A DNA stretch of 64,000 nucleotides from NCBI GenBank assembly GCA_030704615.1, contig CM060731.1, positions 11,842,001-11,906,000 on the forward strand, given 5' to 3'. The stretch comes from Takakia lepidozioides (Eukaryota; Streptophyta; Takakiopsida; Takakiales; Takakiaceae). Below the pieces are notes generated by a model. It did not search any database. It saw only the letters and a program-made list of their open reading frames with translations, and was not told where the DNA came from. Position 1 is the stretch's first letter. Every line of letters starts with the position of its first letter. The position numbers and the translations under genes are program-made. This document shows, one piece after another, positions 8,650 to 21,200 of the stretch.

Positions 8650-9676
8650 CCGGTGTGTTACTGCCTCTTTGTGGTGTCTTGGAGGGATCCACCATCTCTG
8701 TGCGTCCCTCGCTTACATTGGCATCTGTCATTTGGGCACCCCTGGCCTCTTCAGTGGCCTTTTCTCTTTCCTCCTGGCTAGCCTTCTGTCTCGCCTGTTT
8801 TTTTGCCCTCTCTTTTGCCCTCTCACGGGCTTTCTGTTTCTTACTAGGGCTAGCAGCAGGGGAGCCCTCCAGGACGACCACCTTTGATTGAGGAGAAGAA
8901 ACACCCTCGCGCGCACTGCTCACCCCCCCTCCGCAGCCCGTGACGGCTCTCTCGCCGGGGATTGCATGTGCTTAGCTTTCTTCTTCTTCTTTGCGTGGGC
9001 GGGCCCTACTACATGTGCATCAACAACCTCCATTGCCGGATCTGCTGTCCTCACGTCCTCACGCCCTTCACCTGCCATGCCGCCTGCACCAACCTCCCCA
9101 ACGCCTATTCTGTCGTACCCTCGCTGCAGGTCCTCCCGTCCACCAACAAAATGTTGAAGTTTGCCCTCTCGCCCCAAGTTGGGCGATTCAAACATGTGAT
9201 GAGTTGGAGCGGTCAATGCTACCACCAGCGTGCCGGGCTCGTTGTCACTCTGTCATTCCCAAAATCGTCAGAACCAACATCGGTGCCAAAACCAGCATCG
9301 CAACGAGCAGCGCAACCACCATAGCAACAATCGTGGAACAACAATGAAAACAAAACAAGTTTAGAAAGTGTGGAGTGCCATGGAACAACAATGAAAACAA
9401 ATCCAACCAATGCCTAAGAATGACATGCTTCCAGCGATGTCAGGATGAAGATGCAAAAACAAAGCGAAAGCGAACAAAGCGAAAGCAGAAGTGGCTTGCC
9501 TGAGAGTACTCGGCTTCAGTTGGCGCGGGTTGTGAGCAAGACACTGGAATCTCCTGCTGGAGCTTAAGTTTGGCCATGCGAGAGATTGACCGTCGTCCGT
9601 AGTACAAAGCTTTCAACTTCCGCCGCGGTCTGGATGTGAGGTCTCTCTCAGGAGAGCCACGCCCTTCAGGCGGCAT
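8628..9676 (-). pseudogene. Gene A of unit M1: N-terminal relic (A1), cut by the gypsy junction
   Basis: Starting at 9676 on the minus strand, the first exon reads SRPRRKLKALYYGRRSISRM..LKLQQEI. This is clearly related to the start of A3 (RPRRKLRKLYFGRRPMP, 30.4 kb) and more weakly to A2 (RRRKRRKSLYF, 24.75 kb). Further exon-like pieces follow at 9225-8920 (rich in G, E and K) and 8923-8628 (Lys/Arg/Glu coiled stretch KARERAKERAKKQARQKASQ). All are low-complexity, as in the N-terminal part of A2 and A3. The ParB-like and methyltransferase parts are absent because the sequence passes into gypsy DNA at about 8628. Head-to-head with transposase relic B1. Confidence 0.6.
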
Positions 9677-9839
9677 AAGTCCCAGCCAAAATGGAAAAAG
9701 ATCTCAGTTTTTGGGGTACATGCTCGAATAGAAGTTAATCCAAGATTAGCATCAGATTTAGGGTACGTATCGAGGAAGCCATGTGTCGTCAGCCCGAATA
9801 AAAACGGACGGCGGTGGACATTTAATGCCCATCCGCCAG

Positions 9840-10720
9840 GTACGGCGGCACGCAAAATTTCCGTCATGCAGGTAATTCGGAGAGCAACAGGATGGAAATT
9901 CAGCGCCGAATTTCCATCCTGCCAGGTAGGGCGTCGCGCGAAATTTCCGCCACGCAGGTAATTCGGAGCCGGATGGATGGAAATCCGGCGCCGGATTTCC
10001 ATCCTGCCAGGTAAGGCGGCACGCGAAATTTCCGCCACGCAGGTAATTCGGGGCGGATGGATGGAAATCCGGCGCCGGATTTCCATCCTGCCAGGTAGGG
10101 CGGCGCGCGAAATTTCCGCCACGCAGGTAATTCGGAGCCGGATGGATGGAAATCCGGCACCGGATTTCCATCCGCCAGGTTGGTCGGAGAGCGGATGGAT
10201 CAAAATTCGGCGCCGAATTTCCATCCGGCAGGTAGGGCGGCGCGCAAAATTTGCGTCATGCAGGTAATTCGGAGCGGATCAGGATGGAAATTCGGCGCCG
10301 AATTTCCATTCGCCAGGTAAGTCGAAGCGTCGAATTACCTTCCTGCAGGTAATTCGGAGCGTGGCCGCTTGGTTTTTCGGAGAGTAACAAAGTAAACTGT
10401 TAGTTTTGTGGCTGAAGTCCACTTTTAGACATGTTTTTCATGGAATCCTTGACTGCTAGAGGGAAATCCAAACGGCCTCGGACGGAAATTCGGCGCCGTT
10501 TTTCCATTCTGGGAGGTTTTCATATCGTCCAGTTTTGGGCCTCACCACCCGACCGGACTTCCTTTGAGGGGGCCCGGATGGAAATTCGGCGGCGATTTTC
10601 CATCCGGGGGATGGTCTCTGTCGGACAGGTGCCGGCCTCTACGCCCGAGGCGACTTCGTCCGGGCGTCACCTGTTGGATATTCGGTGCCGAATTTCCGTC
10701 CGGGGGTTGCTCACGAGCAT
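9840..10720 (+). repeat. Palindrome array of unit M1 (AAATTCGGCGCCGAATTT type)
   Basis: About nine near-perfect palindromes built on GAAATTCGGCGCCGAATTTC or the variant GAAATCCGGCGCCGGATTTC, at roughly 9893, 9988, 10061, 10146, 10202, 10284, 10482, 10579 and 10677. In the first part they alternate with a second conserved segment (GCGCGAAATTTCCGCCACGC, then AGGTAATTCGGAGC), giving a period of about 70-95 bp. The array lies between the divergent genes A1 and B1, that is, in their shared promoter region. Hybrid or partial copies occur near 14420 and 37485. Confidence 0.85.
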
Positions 10721-10759
10721 AGAGCTTCATTTCCGTGCAGAGGGGACATCTGCCAGGTG

Positions 10760-13700
10760 ATGGAGAAATATCTGTGCGTTCGATACCACCTGAAACCGGG
10801 GTTGGTTTTTTTGGAGGAGGAAAGGAAGGACTCAAACGGCGTTGTTGTCGAGAGTATTGTTGTGCTCCACGATGATTTCGGCGATGGCAGGGAATGGCGA
10901 GTTCCACCATCGGACAACGTCATATACAGGGCTGTTGGGGACTTCATTTGCCCGCCAAATGCACCTTCTATCCTGGCGCCTTCCACGAAACAATCTGCGA
11001 ATCAGAGAGTGGTTACCTCAAAGAGAGAAGTCCGCAACGAAGTAAATCCAGAGCCGAACCCATCCATGAAGACAATCGAGAACCGGGTTGTTCACAACCT
11101 GTCCGACTCAGACGAGGTCATGGAAGTTCTGAGGTCGTCCTGGAGATCAGGCAAGTCCTCAATGGACGTCAGTGGACGAGGGAGTCATATTCCCAGCACG
11201 AGCACCGCAGTTCGATCTATTCTTGAAATTCTGCGAGGGCTTCACATGGAGGGACACCGCTCGGAGCTGGCCGGGCTGGACTACAGCAAGTTCGCAATTA
11301 AATCGGTTACATGCCTTCCCGCAGACGTCGACGGTAATATCTTCTTTGAGTTCCCTCCTCGGACGGACTACTCGAGGGCGTCCGGAATGTTGACAGATAT
11401 GGATAGAAAACATGATGGTCATCTTTGGTGCGTCACCAAAACCACCAGCATGAAGATGCTCGATGGTGTGCGGGTGCGCTACGTTGTTTGTGCGGGCGCG
11501 TTGCGGTGTTTCTCCCCAACTTGCTTCCATTTAAATCCAGAGGTCACAGGAACGAGACCGATTGGACAGGCACAGCTCATCAACCATTTCGAGCTCAGGA
11601 GAAGGTTCCGAACTCCACATTTAAGTGTGCGCATTGCAAAGAACCACCACACTGCATGTCTGTTTGTAATGCCAAGCAGTTCTATGTGTTGCACCGTTTC
11701 CCTGACCTCACCCGAGCTTGCATACACGTTGGTTCCCATTGTCACAAATTGGCGAGGGGGAACTCGCAGGAGGCTGCCCACGAGGCAGAGCAGCTCGTTC
11801 AGGAGGAGGTTAAGTTGAGACCGGGTGCCAAACCCAAACAGATACAGCTCCAAGCCGCCCATAAGATGGCATTGGCCAGAATTATGTCGGAAGACGGCTC
11901 CGATAGAGTTCCTCTCGATGAGAAGGAAATGGAGGCATTGCTGGAGTCGGTGTCCCACGTATGTTCACCGAATGTCCGAAACCACATTGTCTCATGCAAA
12001 CAGAAAATTGGGCGTGGCTCGGATATGCACTCCATTCTGGAGGAGAAACGACGATGTGGATATGACTACATTCATGGAAGTAGGTTTCCAGGACAATGGA
12101 CTGAGGCGATCGTTGTTTCGTATTCAAAATGTCCACGTGTGGACCTGGCAGCGGCGTCGAACTGGTCGACAGGATGACGAGTGGGGACTTGTCAAACAGT
12201 TGGGTCATGTTCGACCATATCAAGCGAATTACAAATCACCAGTAGATGACAATGGGTGCACATGTCTACGACACCCACTGCATGATGCTAATGACAATTG
12301 CTATTTGTGAGATGAAAGGAGAGGACACACAATCGGAGATGCTTCTTTGGCAGGGAATAAACGAACAGATGGCCAAGGCGGGATTGCCCCCTCCCAATTT
12401 CCGTGGTTTCATGGCAAACAACGCACAAGCAAATTGGGCTGCCATCCGAAGGGTGTACGGGCAAGACCCCAATGTTCCCATGGAAAGCAGGGAGAGATCT
12501 TGTGGGTTCCATTTTCTGTAGAGCCTTTCGCAGTACTCAACCAGGCTCGTGGCGCCAGATTTCAGAGAGGAGCACCGTTCCATGTGTCTTGCGTGGAAGC
12601 GTGCTCCCACCTTGGATGATGCAGAGACACAGTTTGCATGTATACGGGCTTGGTGGACATCGTCAAGTGCTGTAAGGAAATCAGACGAGGGAGCAATGGT
12701 CAGTTGGCTAGCATGGTGGCATTATCGTTTCCTCCAGTTCGGCGACTATATGCGGGAGGTGAGTTGCACGAATTCGCGTCCCGTTGAATATTATTCTTGG
12801 CATTATTTGTAACTTGCTTGTAACCTCAACATGTGCTTGTGCAGGAAATGTGTCTCGACTCCGACACCGACATGCCCACGACAAACATGGCCAAATCGGT
12901 GCATTCTTCCTGGCGTGCCTCTTCTGCGGCGCATCTGGTGGACATCCTCACTGCCACAACGGAGGACATTGTGAGGTCAATTATGCAGCAATGCAGGTAC
13001 AACGAGTTCTTGAAAGGGAAACAGTGGGGCTTGGCGCAGGAAATGCTGATGCGGACTGCCTCCAGATCGAAGAATCCTCGGAAGTGGACGGCGGCCTTGC
13101 GAGAGGGCCTTCGGGACACGCCATTGCTTCGAAGAGGCCAACATTTGGAAGGAGATGTTCATACCCGTCCAGTGAGACGAAGACTTGACGAGGCACCTGG
13201 CGGGGAAGAGGATTCATGGCGAGCTGACAAGAATATTCGCACGCTCCCTCGTGGTCCCGTGATGTTGCCCGAGGAGGTTTCGTCGAGCACCGCAAGTCCT
13301 GCACGTTCAAGATCGCCATCTCCTTTGAGCACAGGGCACGTGCCCGAGGAACATAACGAGCCATCTGTGGTAACGCAGTACAACATACCCATTGTGGAGA
13401 CAAGAGTGTCGGAGTCCCAGTGGAGAATTGCAAGGACATTATCGGCATTTCGAGGGAAGTGCTGCACCATTCGGGTGGATACGAGAGCACGCCGTGGTGA
13501 GATGATTCAGAGGAACCCACACGGTGCTGTACCTGTACCTTGTTTCAGCGGCAGATTTTTTACTCCCACATTTGCTCACGCCACAACGCAAACGTTTTGG
13601 TTCTGTAGGCACGACATAATGACCTGTGTATTTGGCAAGCCCAAGTACGGGATTCAGGGAATGCTGGAGCCTCCGAGCGTCTGGCCTGTTGCACCGGGTT

Positions 13701-14254
13701 GCAGCCTCTCTCAGAATGAGGCAGATGCTCTATCTGCAGCAGGATTTCGAATGGTGCAACGCACAGATATCCCGGCCCACGCATTTCCAGTTCCTCAGAC
13801 CCAGCCATTGCAGACTGCTCGGTCCAGTAGAGACGGATTGGATAATTCTGCACATCCCATAATGCGATTCGGAAGAGTGAAAAGACGACACCCTCCCAAC
13901 AAGTTGAATGAGACTCGGATTGCCAATGCTCTTGGGATGGCTTACACTATTCAGAGCTCCGTGGACGTACCTCCACCCGGCCTTGGGCGTGTTTATCGGA
14001 TGGCAACGGCCGGCTCGGCTGTACGCGACGATGTATACACAATTACGATTGGAGTGGAGCCGACTTGCAATTGTACGGACTTCTCGTTGATGGAAGCAAA
14101 GAAGGGTTCAAAGTATTATCCGTGCAAGCATCTGTATTACATTTACCTGAAGAGGTTGAGGATAAACGTGACTATTGATGACTTTATTCATGCACCGGCG
14201 TTGAGCGTGAACGAGCTGCACAAACTCCTCCTTAGGGATTCCAGAAATCATTGA
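10760..14254 (+). pseudogene. Gene B of unit M1: SWIM/Mutator-like transposase, decayed (B1)
   Basis: Homologous along its length to B2 (25.2-29.2 kb). It begins at the ATG near 10760 (MEKYLCVRYHLKPG). It then has MDRKHDGHLWCVTKTTSM (WRKY-GCM1-like zinc region, near 11399) and CAHCKEPPHCMSVCNAKQ. The transposase core follows, GAHVYDTHCMMLMTIAICEM and GFMANNAQANWAAIRRVYG. A premature stop falls after CGFHFL where B2 has CLFHWSQSL. Frame breaks lie near 11530 and 12150. An intron (about 12759-12844) sits at the same position as in B2. Exon 2 (12845-14254) is open and ends with a SWIM finger, CNCTDF..PCKHLYYIYL. The aspartate in MADSAQ of B2 is Asn here. Immobile relic, but exon 2 is well preserved. 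Confidence 0.8.
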
Positions 14255-14475
14255 TGGGGCAAAGGGAATCCTCCATATGGATATTTTCAATTGCATTTTC
14301 ATGTATCAGATTTTTTTTTGCAGTGTAATGAAATGCACCCCAAAACTCCTGGAATGAGGCAATATTCCATTCAAACTGAGATCCAACAGAAGCAGTTGTG
14401 GGGCCATTTCTGGAAAAATGGCGCCGAATTTCTCTATTTTGGGCCGAAAACTGGCTAAGTCCCAATATGTGTAGG
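14255..14475 (+). other. 3' end of unit M1
   Basis: Non-coding. It contains a degenerate M1 palindrome (AATGGCGCCGAATTTCTC, near 14419) and ends where gypsy sequence begins. No inverted-repeat terminus was recognised, so the right end of M1 is not defined. Confidence 0.4.
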
Positions 14476-14856
14476 ATTGCGTTGCATGCTATGTGGGCAT
14501 GCTTGTGGTGCCGCCACTATGCTGGTGTGTGATCGATGCTCAAAAGGTTGGCACATGGGATGCTTGATACCACCTCTTGAGAGGGTTCCTGATGGAGATT
14601 GGTTATGTCCACACTACTTGGGATAGTGGCAGTGGATATGACTAGTGGCAGCTAACAAGACATGGGAGGCCAAGCTCATAGGAGTCAATACCCGAGATCT
14701 CAGGCTCAAGTTCACAGGTTGCAAGACGGCAACTAACGATGGGGCAACTCTTGTACTCGGCCTCTTGATCTATCGAGTTTGAGTGTAGTAGGGACAGTGG
14801 TGGAGGATTTAGTGAGGCTATGGCCACTATCACATCTTGTGGCTACCTAGACTTGG
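14476..14856 (+). pseudogene. 3' end of a gypsy element: PHD finger and tail
   Basis: Plus-strand frame with CMLCG, then MLVCDRCSKGWHMGCLIPPL and DGDWLCPHY. This is a C4HC3 PHD finger in which only the final Cys is changed (to Tyr). The same finger follows the integrase in the copy at 57.9-58.05 kb. Next comes the family tail (LKFTGCKTATNDGATLV). The element is cut at about 14856 by the left terminus of M2, short of its polypurine tract and LTR. Confidence 0.75.
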
Positions 14857-15003
14857 GGGGTGCTATTCCGTGAGCCTGGAGGCGTGAGCCTGTGAGCCCA
14901 GGAAAGCGTGAGCCCAGCACAGGCTCACGCCACGTCAGCATGCAAACAGTGCCTATTTCCGCGGATGTCACCTATTTCCGAGTGGGGTCACCTATTTCCG
15001 CGG
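14857..15003 (+). repeat. Left terminal repeat region of M2
   Basis: It starts GGGGGGTGCTATT, carries about six GTGAGC words or their complements, then three copies of a TCACCTATTTCCG-type motif (14948-15000). The first 20 bases closely match the inverted terminus at 38770-38787. Confidence 0.65.
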
Positions 15004-15257
15004 GTTGATGTGGGGAGAATTGAGAATTGAGAACAAAGTGGTTTGTTTGTTTTTGCAATGTACTCAAGTCTGTGAGGTCCACAAAACAACAAATATATTG
15101 AAGGAACAATCCGGGCAGTCCATGCAACCCCCATCTCCAACAATAGTTTGGAACCATGAATGTGAATTCCATGCACACATTGCAAAGAGGACAATAAGGA
15201 CACACAACCATCCCATTTCAAATTTGTCCCAGAATTAAACCAAAAGAATACTTCATA
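15004..15257 (+). other. 3' flank of gene A2
   Basis: Non-coding, AT-richer, between the left terminus of M2 and the last exon of A2. Probably the 3' untranslated region and polyadenylation zone of A2. No specific signal identified. Confidence 0.4.
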
Positions 15258-18200
15258 TCAAGTGTCGCAGTCATCACAATCAATGTCCACCTCCTGTGCT
15301 ATGTCATCTACAAAGATTCTGGCCCCAACACCACGTGTTCTACGAAGGCCATCGCAAGGTGGACTCTGAGTGCCATGAACGGACATGCTTGCTGCGAGTG
15401 CCTCCGCATAGACAGGTAGCACACAAGACCGAGGAGGACTGAAAACAAGTCCAAATAGGTGTGATAGCCCAGGAGGGCAAGTGGAAGCACGCGGACTCCT
15501 ACACATGTCCACAAAATTCCATTTTTAACACAATGATGCAATGCACAAGTCCAACGAAGAGGATGTCTCCCATTTGCACTTTGCCTCAAGAACAGCGATT
15601 CTCGATAATGAAACAACAATGCAAGCATGCACAGGTTCAACTTACTCACAGGCAAAGTCGGAGTCCAGCTCCTTGTCAGAAGTCTCCTCTGTACCAGTAT
15701 CAGCGGGACGGGGCTTCGGAAGGACCTGAGAAGTGTGTCCACCCAAACCCATCAGGAGGTTCTTGTAAATCTCAGCATCCCCTTCAATCCCAAAGACATG
15801 TCGCGCACTGGCCTTGCAAGCGTGGTACGAAGCACCTGCAGTGGAATAGAATGAAGTAAGCAGACATTGAAGACACATTCGGAACGGTGGAAAGTGCTGA
15901 AAGTGCAAGCTCAATCAAACCTCATGAAATGTGAATGTTGAAGGGACGAACCTGTGCCCATTGACAAATCCAGAACTCTGGCGTCTGTGTAGGTGCAGCA
16001 CTCCACAATCGTTTGAATGAAAGCCGGGCTCCTCTCCCTCGCCCCTCTCCAAGGAACCCCATTCCCCCTTCGCAAGCACACGTTGCTGTCGACGTAGTTG
16101 TGATGCATGTCATCCGTGGGAGGATCTGTCCTGTCATCTATGAACTTGCCCCCGTGAGTGATGGCAAACTCCGTAATGCCGGCCGGAGTCGTTGGTGGAT
16201 GCACCCGGACGAGACAAACAGCTTCAAACAGACGAGTCTGCGAACATGACATCCAGAAGGAACTAAGAACCAAAATAAAATCGGGCCCCTACATATGAGT
16301 TTGAGCGACCTACACAACACAATCCCAGAACAAAAAAGAAGAGGAAGAAGAAGGGAAACTCACCATCTCTCCCGGACGATCCCCCTTCGTAAGGTACATG
16401 CTGTTCACACAATTCCATGTCTTCAGGACTCTCATGCCCGAGGCTTTCAAATAGCTGGCAAGGGCACGGCGACACCGAACATCGATGGACTGGATGAGAA
16501 CCAAAACACCTGCATCGGAAAGGAAGAAGTTGCAAAAGGAAAAAACCCACCGCCAGTAGCGCTCATCAAATGCATTCCAACCCGGACAAGCACCCGATGG
16601 TGGGATATCCGGGACTGCCAACCCATCAGGGATGTCCAAGATGATGAGTTCCGCTGCATATGGCTTCTCCTTCCCGTTCACCCACGATTTGGTCATTTTA
16701 GCCTGCAAACAAAAATACAATGGAATTCTGACAAGTTTATAAACGATCCATGCCCACAGCAGACAAAGAGAGCAGAAGCCACAGAACCCAAAGAGAACAC
16801 GCACCGTGCTGAGGAACTCGACAATCCTCTCCCACACTGGTGATGGCTCGCCCTTGTAATCAGATTTCTTCGACTCCATCATGGCAAGGAACCCGACGTT
16901 GGCAATCTCCAACCTGGTTGGACGAATGACCCTCGTGGGATGTTCCACTGCATGGTACGGGTCCTTGGGATCAACCACACCCTTGTTTTTTCTCCCGGAT
17001 CCCCTACCATGCGGTGGAGTCTGCTGGACATGCTCCACAGGGCCAATAGCTGCAACACTTCCCTGCCCTTGTGCCACCTTCCCTCTACCCCTTCCCGTCC
17101 CCACAACACCAGCAACATCTTTTCCCTTTGCCTTTCTTCCTCTACCCGGGGTATCCTGAGCGGGAGGCTCCTTCTCTGCAAGAGTCCTCAGATTACGCTC
17201 ATGAATGTCGAGGTCCGCTGCTGCGGCAGTGGCTGCAATACGGTCATTCTCTCTCCTCAAAGACAACTCTACAGCTGGGGTCTCTGAAGGAGGGCAATCC
17301 AAATACCAACCACAAGAAGAAAGATGGTCCGGACCCCAGTCATGCAAGATCCCAGCAGTGAACATGGTCTGGTTGCCAGCAGGGACAAGCCAAAGGTCCA
17401 CGAAATCTGGATGTTTGTCCAAGCAATTCTCTTCCAGGAGAACAAACTTAATGTACCTGCACGAACAGACACAGCCTCATTATCCAATGCACATATTGTG
17501 TCCCAGCTTTTTCAACACACCAGGAAGACCCCCTTAAACAGTATGCCACACAACACATTGCAACCACAACACAAGCAAAGAGTGCAAGGGTGTGCACCTG
17601 TAAAGGCATCGTTTCCAGGCTTCCTCTCCTTTTTCCTGCTGGTCAAGCTCATTTGTTCGACTGATGCCACCCTCCTTGCTGAACTCTCTAAAGAAACCAG
17701 AGTGCCACACTGTGGCTCTCCATTTCCTCATGTATGCTTCGAAGGAGACCTTCGGAGCTGTCATAGTGATGCCATAGTCAGCCAGCTGAGTATGCAGAAC
17801 CGATCGGGCCCTTTCTTCCAACTGCAAAAAAATTGAAATGGAAGAATGAACCCAAAAACAGTCACAGCGAATGTAAGAGGCAATGGGAAGAGAAGGACAG
17901 GAAAAGAGAAAAGAAAGTGAGATACGAGAGGACATCACACCTGGCTCCAGTAAGTGGCCTTGTGAAGCCAGTTGTCCAGCACATTGTCACTGACAGGAAC
18001 GACACGCTGGGTCTTCTTCTCCTTCTCTGGCCTTGGGAACATGTGGGTATCCCTAACTGTGGGATCGGAGTTCCATATCTGCAGCCACTTCACCTTCTGT
18101 TCAGAAGACACGACGGCGGTAGACAACCTGTGCAACTTCTCCTGGGCCATCTCCGGCTTGCCTGGCTTGTTATAATGGTTTTTTATCTCCAGCAGAAACT

Positions 18201-21200
18201 GCGGCCCGAATGATGGGTCGGCCATTCTCAACTGCTTCACAAAAGCACTCATTATTGTCCTTCTTGTAGCGTTCATCTCCTTCTGGATGTGACTTTCAAC
18301 TCCCTTTGCTGTCCTTCTCTCCTCAGGGGTAGAGCTGTAGTATTCCAGTTTGCCACGCTCCCCTGCATCTGCAATGTCTTGCTGCAAGGGAATGCAAGAG
18401 AGTTGCATCAATCCAAGGTCAAGGGAGACAGAGAGAAACAAACATGTGGAAGCAGGAATATGGAAAGGCCAGATGAAGGAAGATGTATCTCACCGTGTAC
18501 ATGTACTCCATGAAAGCCTCACGGGTCAACGAGTACCATGTTTCCGAAGTCTTGGAGCTTTCGCATTTCTTATACATCTCTGCCGAAAGGATGGTCTTGA
18601 AGTTGGTCAAGGGCATCTGCCCGATCCTTTGTATCCTATACAGTGTGTGAACCAGACTCGTTTTGACATGCGATGTCTCCGTCCCTCTGCAGAATGATAT
18701 CTGAATTTCAGAATGTAATTCAAGGACTTCAATCAAGGAAGAACGGAACCAGAAGTGCAACGTGTACAATGAGAAACCAACCTGTTCACATCATTCATTG
18801 CCGTCAGAAGACCCATCATGTTGTCGTCACAATCAAGCACCATCGATCGAACAGAGTAATGCCACTCTTCCTCCTGTGAGTGCAGCCTCCCAATGACAGC
18901 CATCCATGCAAGCAACCGGTGGTTGCCATCCCAAACGTGAAACATCTTCCCCGAGAATACCTGGGTGGAAGGTTTTCTGGAGAGAAGAAGTTCGAAGGAT
19001 TCGTTCACCTGTCTCCAAATGGGGTCCCAGGAGTCGACGATTGACTCATCAACAAGGAGCTCGTTACCTCTTGAATCCCTAGTAGAAACGTAAAAGACCG
19101 CGGATCCATCCAAATACCCATGAACAAACTCGGCCTCCAGCTTGAGAATGTCTTTGACAAGGGGTGGACGAACGACGGGCATGGAAACCAACCTACACAG
19201 GGGAATCTTCAACCTCCCACCAGGAGCAAGCATACTTTGAACCACAAGCTGAGAGTTCACCTTTTGACCCCCCAGCATCTCAGCGGCTTTGCTTTCATAA
19301 AACTCATCGTCAACATCATCTTTGGTCTCCTTCCCCTGACCCTGAGGGACCTCATCCGCCACACTTTGCATTTTCCCCTGCAAGGTTGTTCACTCAAATT
19401 CTTATAAGAGAGGAATGAAACGTCGACCGATGCATGAAAAAGTGGGATAAAAAGGGAAGTGTTCTTTGAGCTGCCAGATAAGTGTTCATTGATCCTCACG
19501 GACATGCACTATGTTCCCGATTTACACAGGGAAAGAACATTGAAAAGTTCTGCTCAAATATCTGCCCATGAGGGCCGAAAGTTGCGCCCTTCCATATTCA
19601 TATGTTCTGCCTACACAGTGTGCGGTTCCGCAGACTGTTTGAGCTGACAGTGAAGGGTTCATTTTATACTCAAAAATGTGCCCATGAAGTCCAAATTTTG
19701 CACCCAGAAACATTGAAATGCTCAGCTCAAACAGTGTGCGTTGCCGCACACTGTCTGGGCTGGCAGTGAAGGGTTCATTTCACCCTCACACGGGTGCCCA
19801 TGAAGTCCAAATTTTGCACCCAGAAACATTGAAATGCTCAGCTCAAACAGTGTGCGTTGCCGCACACTGTCTGAGCTGGCAGTGAAGGGTTCATTTCACA
19901 CTCACACAGGTGCCCCTGAAGTCCAAATTTTGCACCCAGAAACATTGAAATGCTCAGCTCAAACAGTGTGCGTTGCCGCACACTGTCTGAGCTGGCAGTG
20001 AAGGGTTCATTTCACACTCACACAGGTGCCCCTGAAGTCCAAATATTTCACCCAGAAACATTGAAATGCTCAGCTCAAACAGTGTGCGTTGCCGCACACT
20101 GTCTGAGCTGGCAGTGAAGGGTTCTATTTCACACTCACACAGGTGCCCCTGAAGTCCAAATATTTCACCCAGAAACATTGAAATGCTCAGCTCAAACAGT
20201 GTGCGTTGCCGCACACTGTCTGAGCTGGCAGTGAAGGGTTCTTTTCACACTCACACAGGTGCCCCTGAAGTCCAAATTTTGCATCCAGAAACATTGAAAT
20301 GCTCAGCTCAAACAGTGTGCGTTGCCGCACACTGTCTGAGCTGGCAGTGAAGGGTTCATTTCACACTCACACAGGTGCCCCTGAAGTCCAAATTATGCAC
20401 CCAGAAACATTGAAATGCTCAGCTCAAACAGTGTGCGTTGCCGCACACTGTCTGAGCTGGCAGTGAAGGGTTCTTTTCACACTCACACAGGTGCCCCTGA
20501 AGTCCAAATATTTCACCCAGAAACATTGAAATGCTCAGCTCAAACAGTGTGCGTTGCCGCACACTGTCTGAGCTGGCAGTGAAGGGTTCATTTCACACTC
20601 ACACAGGTGCCCGTGAAGTCCAAATTTTGCACCCAGAAACATTGAAATGCTCAGCTCAAACAGTGTGCGTTGCCGCACACTGTCTGAGCTGGCAGTGAAG
20701 GGTTCATTTCACACTCACACAGGTGCCCCTGAAGTCCAATTTTTGCACCAGAAACATTGAAATGCTCAGCTCAAACAGTGTGCGTTGCCGCACACTGTCT
20801 GGCTGGCAGTGAAGGGTTATTTTCACACTCACACAGGTGCCCCTGAAGTCCAAATATTTCACCCAGAAACATTGAAATGCTCAGCTCAAACAGTGTGCGT
20901 TGCCGCACACTGTCTGAGCTGGCAGTGAAGGGTTCTTTTCACACTCACACAGGTGCCCCTGAAGTCCAAATTTTGCATCCAGAAACATTGAAATGCTCAG
21001 CTCAAACAGTGTGCGTTGCCGCACACTGTCTGAGCTGGCAGTGAAGGGTTCATTTCACACTCACACAGGTGCCCGTGAAGTCCAAATTTTGCACCCAGAA
21101 ACATTGAAATGCTCAGCTCAAACAGTGTGCGTTGCCGCACACTGTCTGGGCTGGCAGTGAAGGGTTCTTTCACACTCACACAGGTGCCCCTGAAGTCCAA

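Noticed and set aside
9613-10267. ORFs with repeated EIRRRISIHP-type peptides
   Set aside because: They are translations of the M1 palindrome array and have no independent support.
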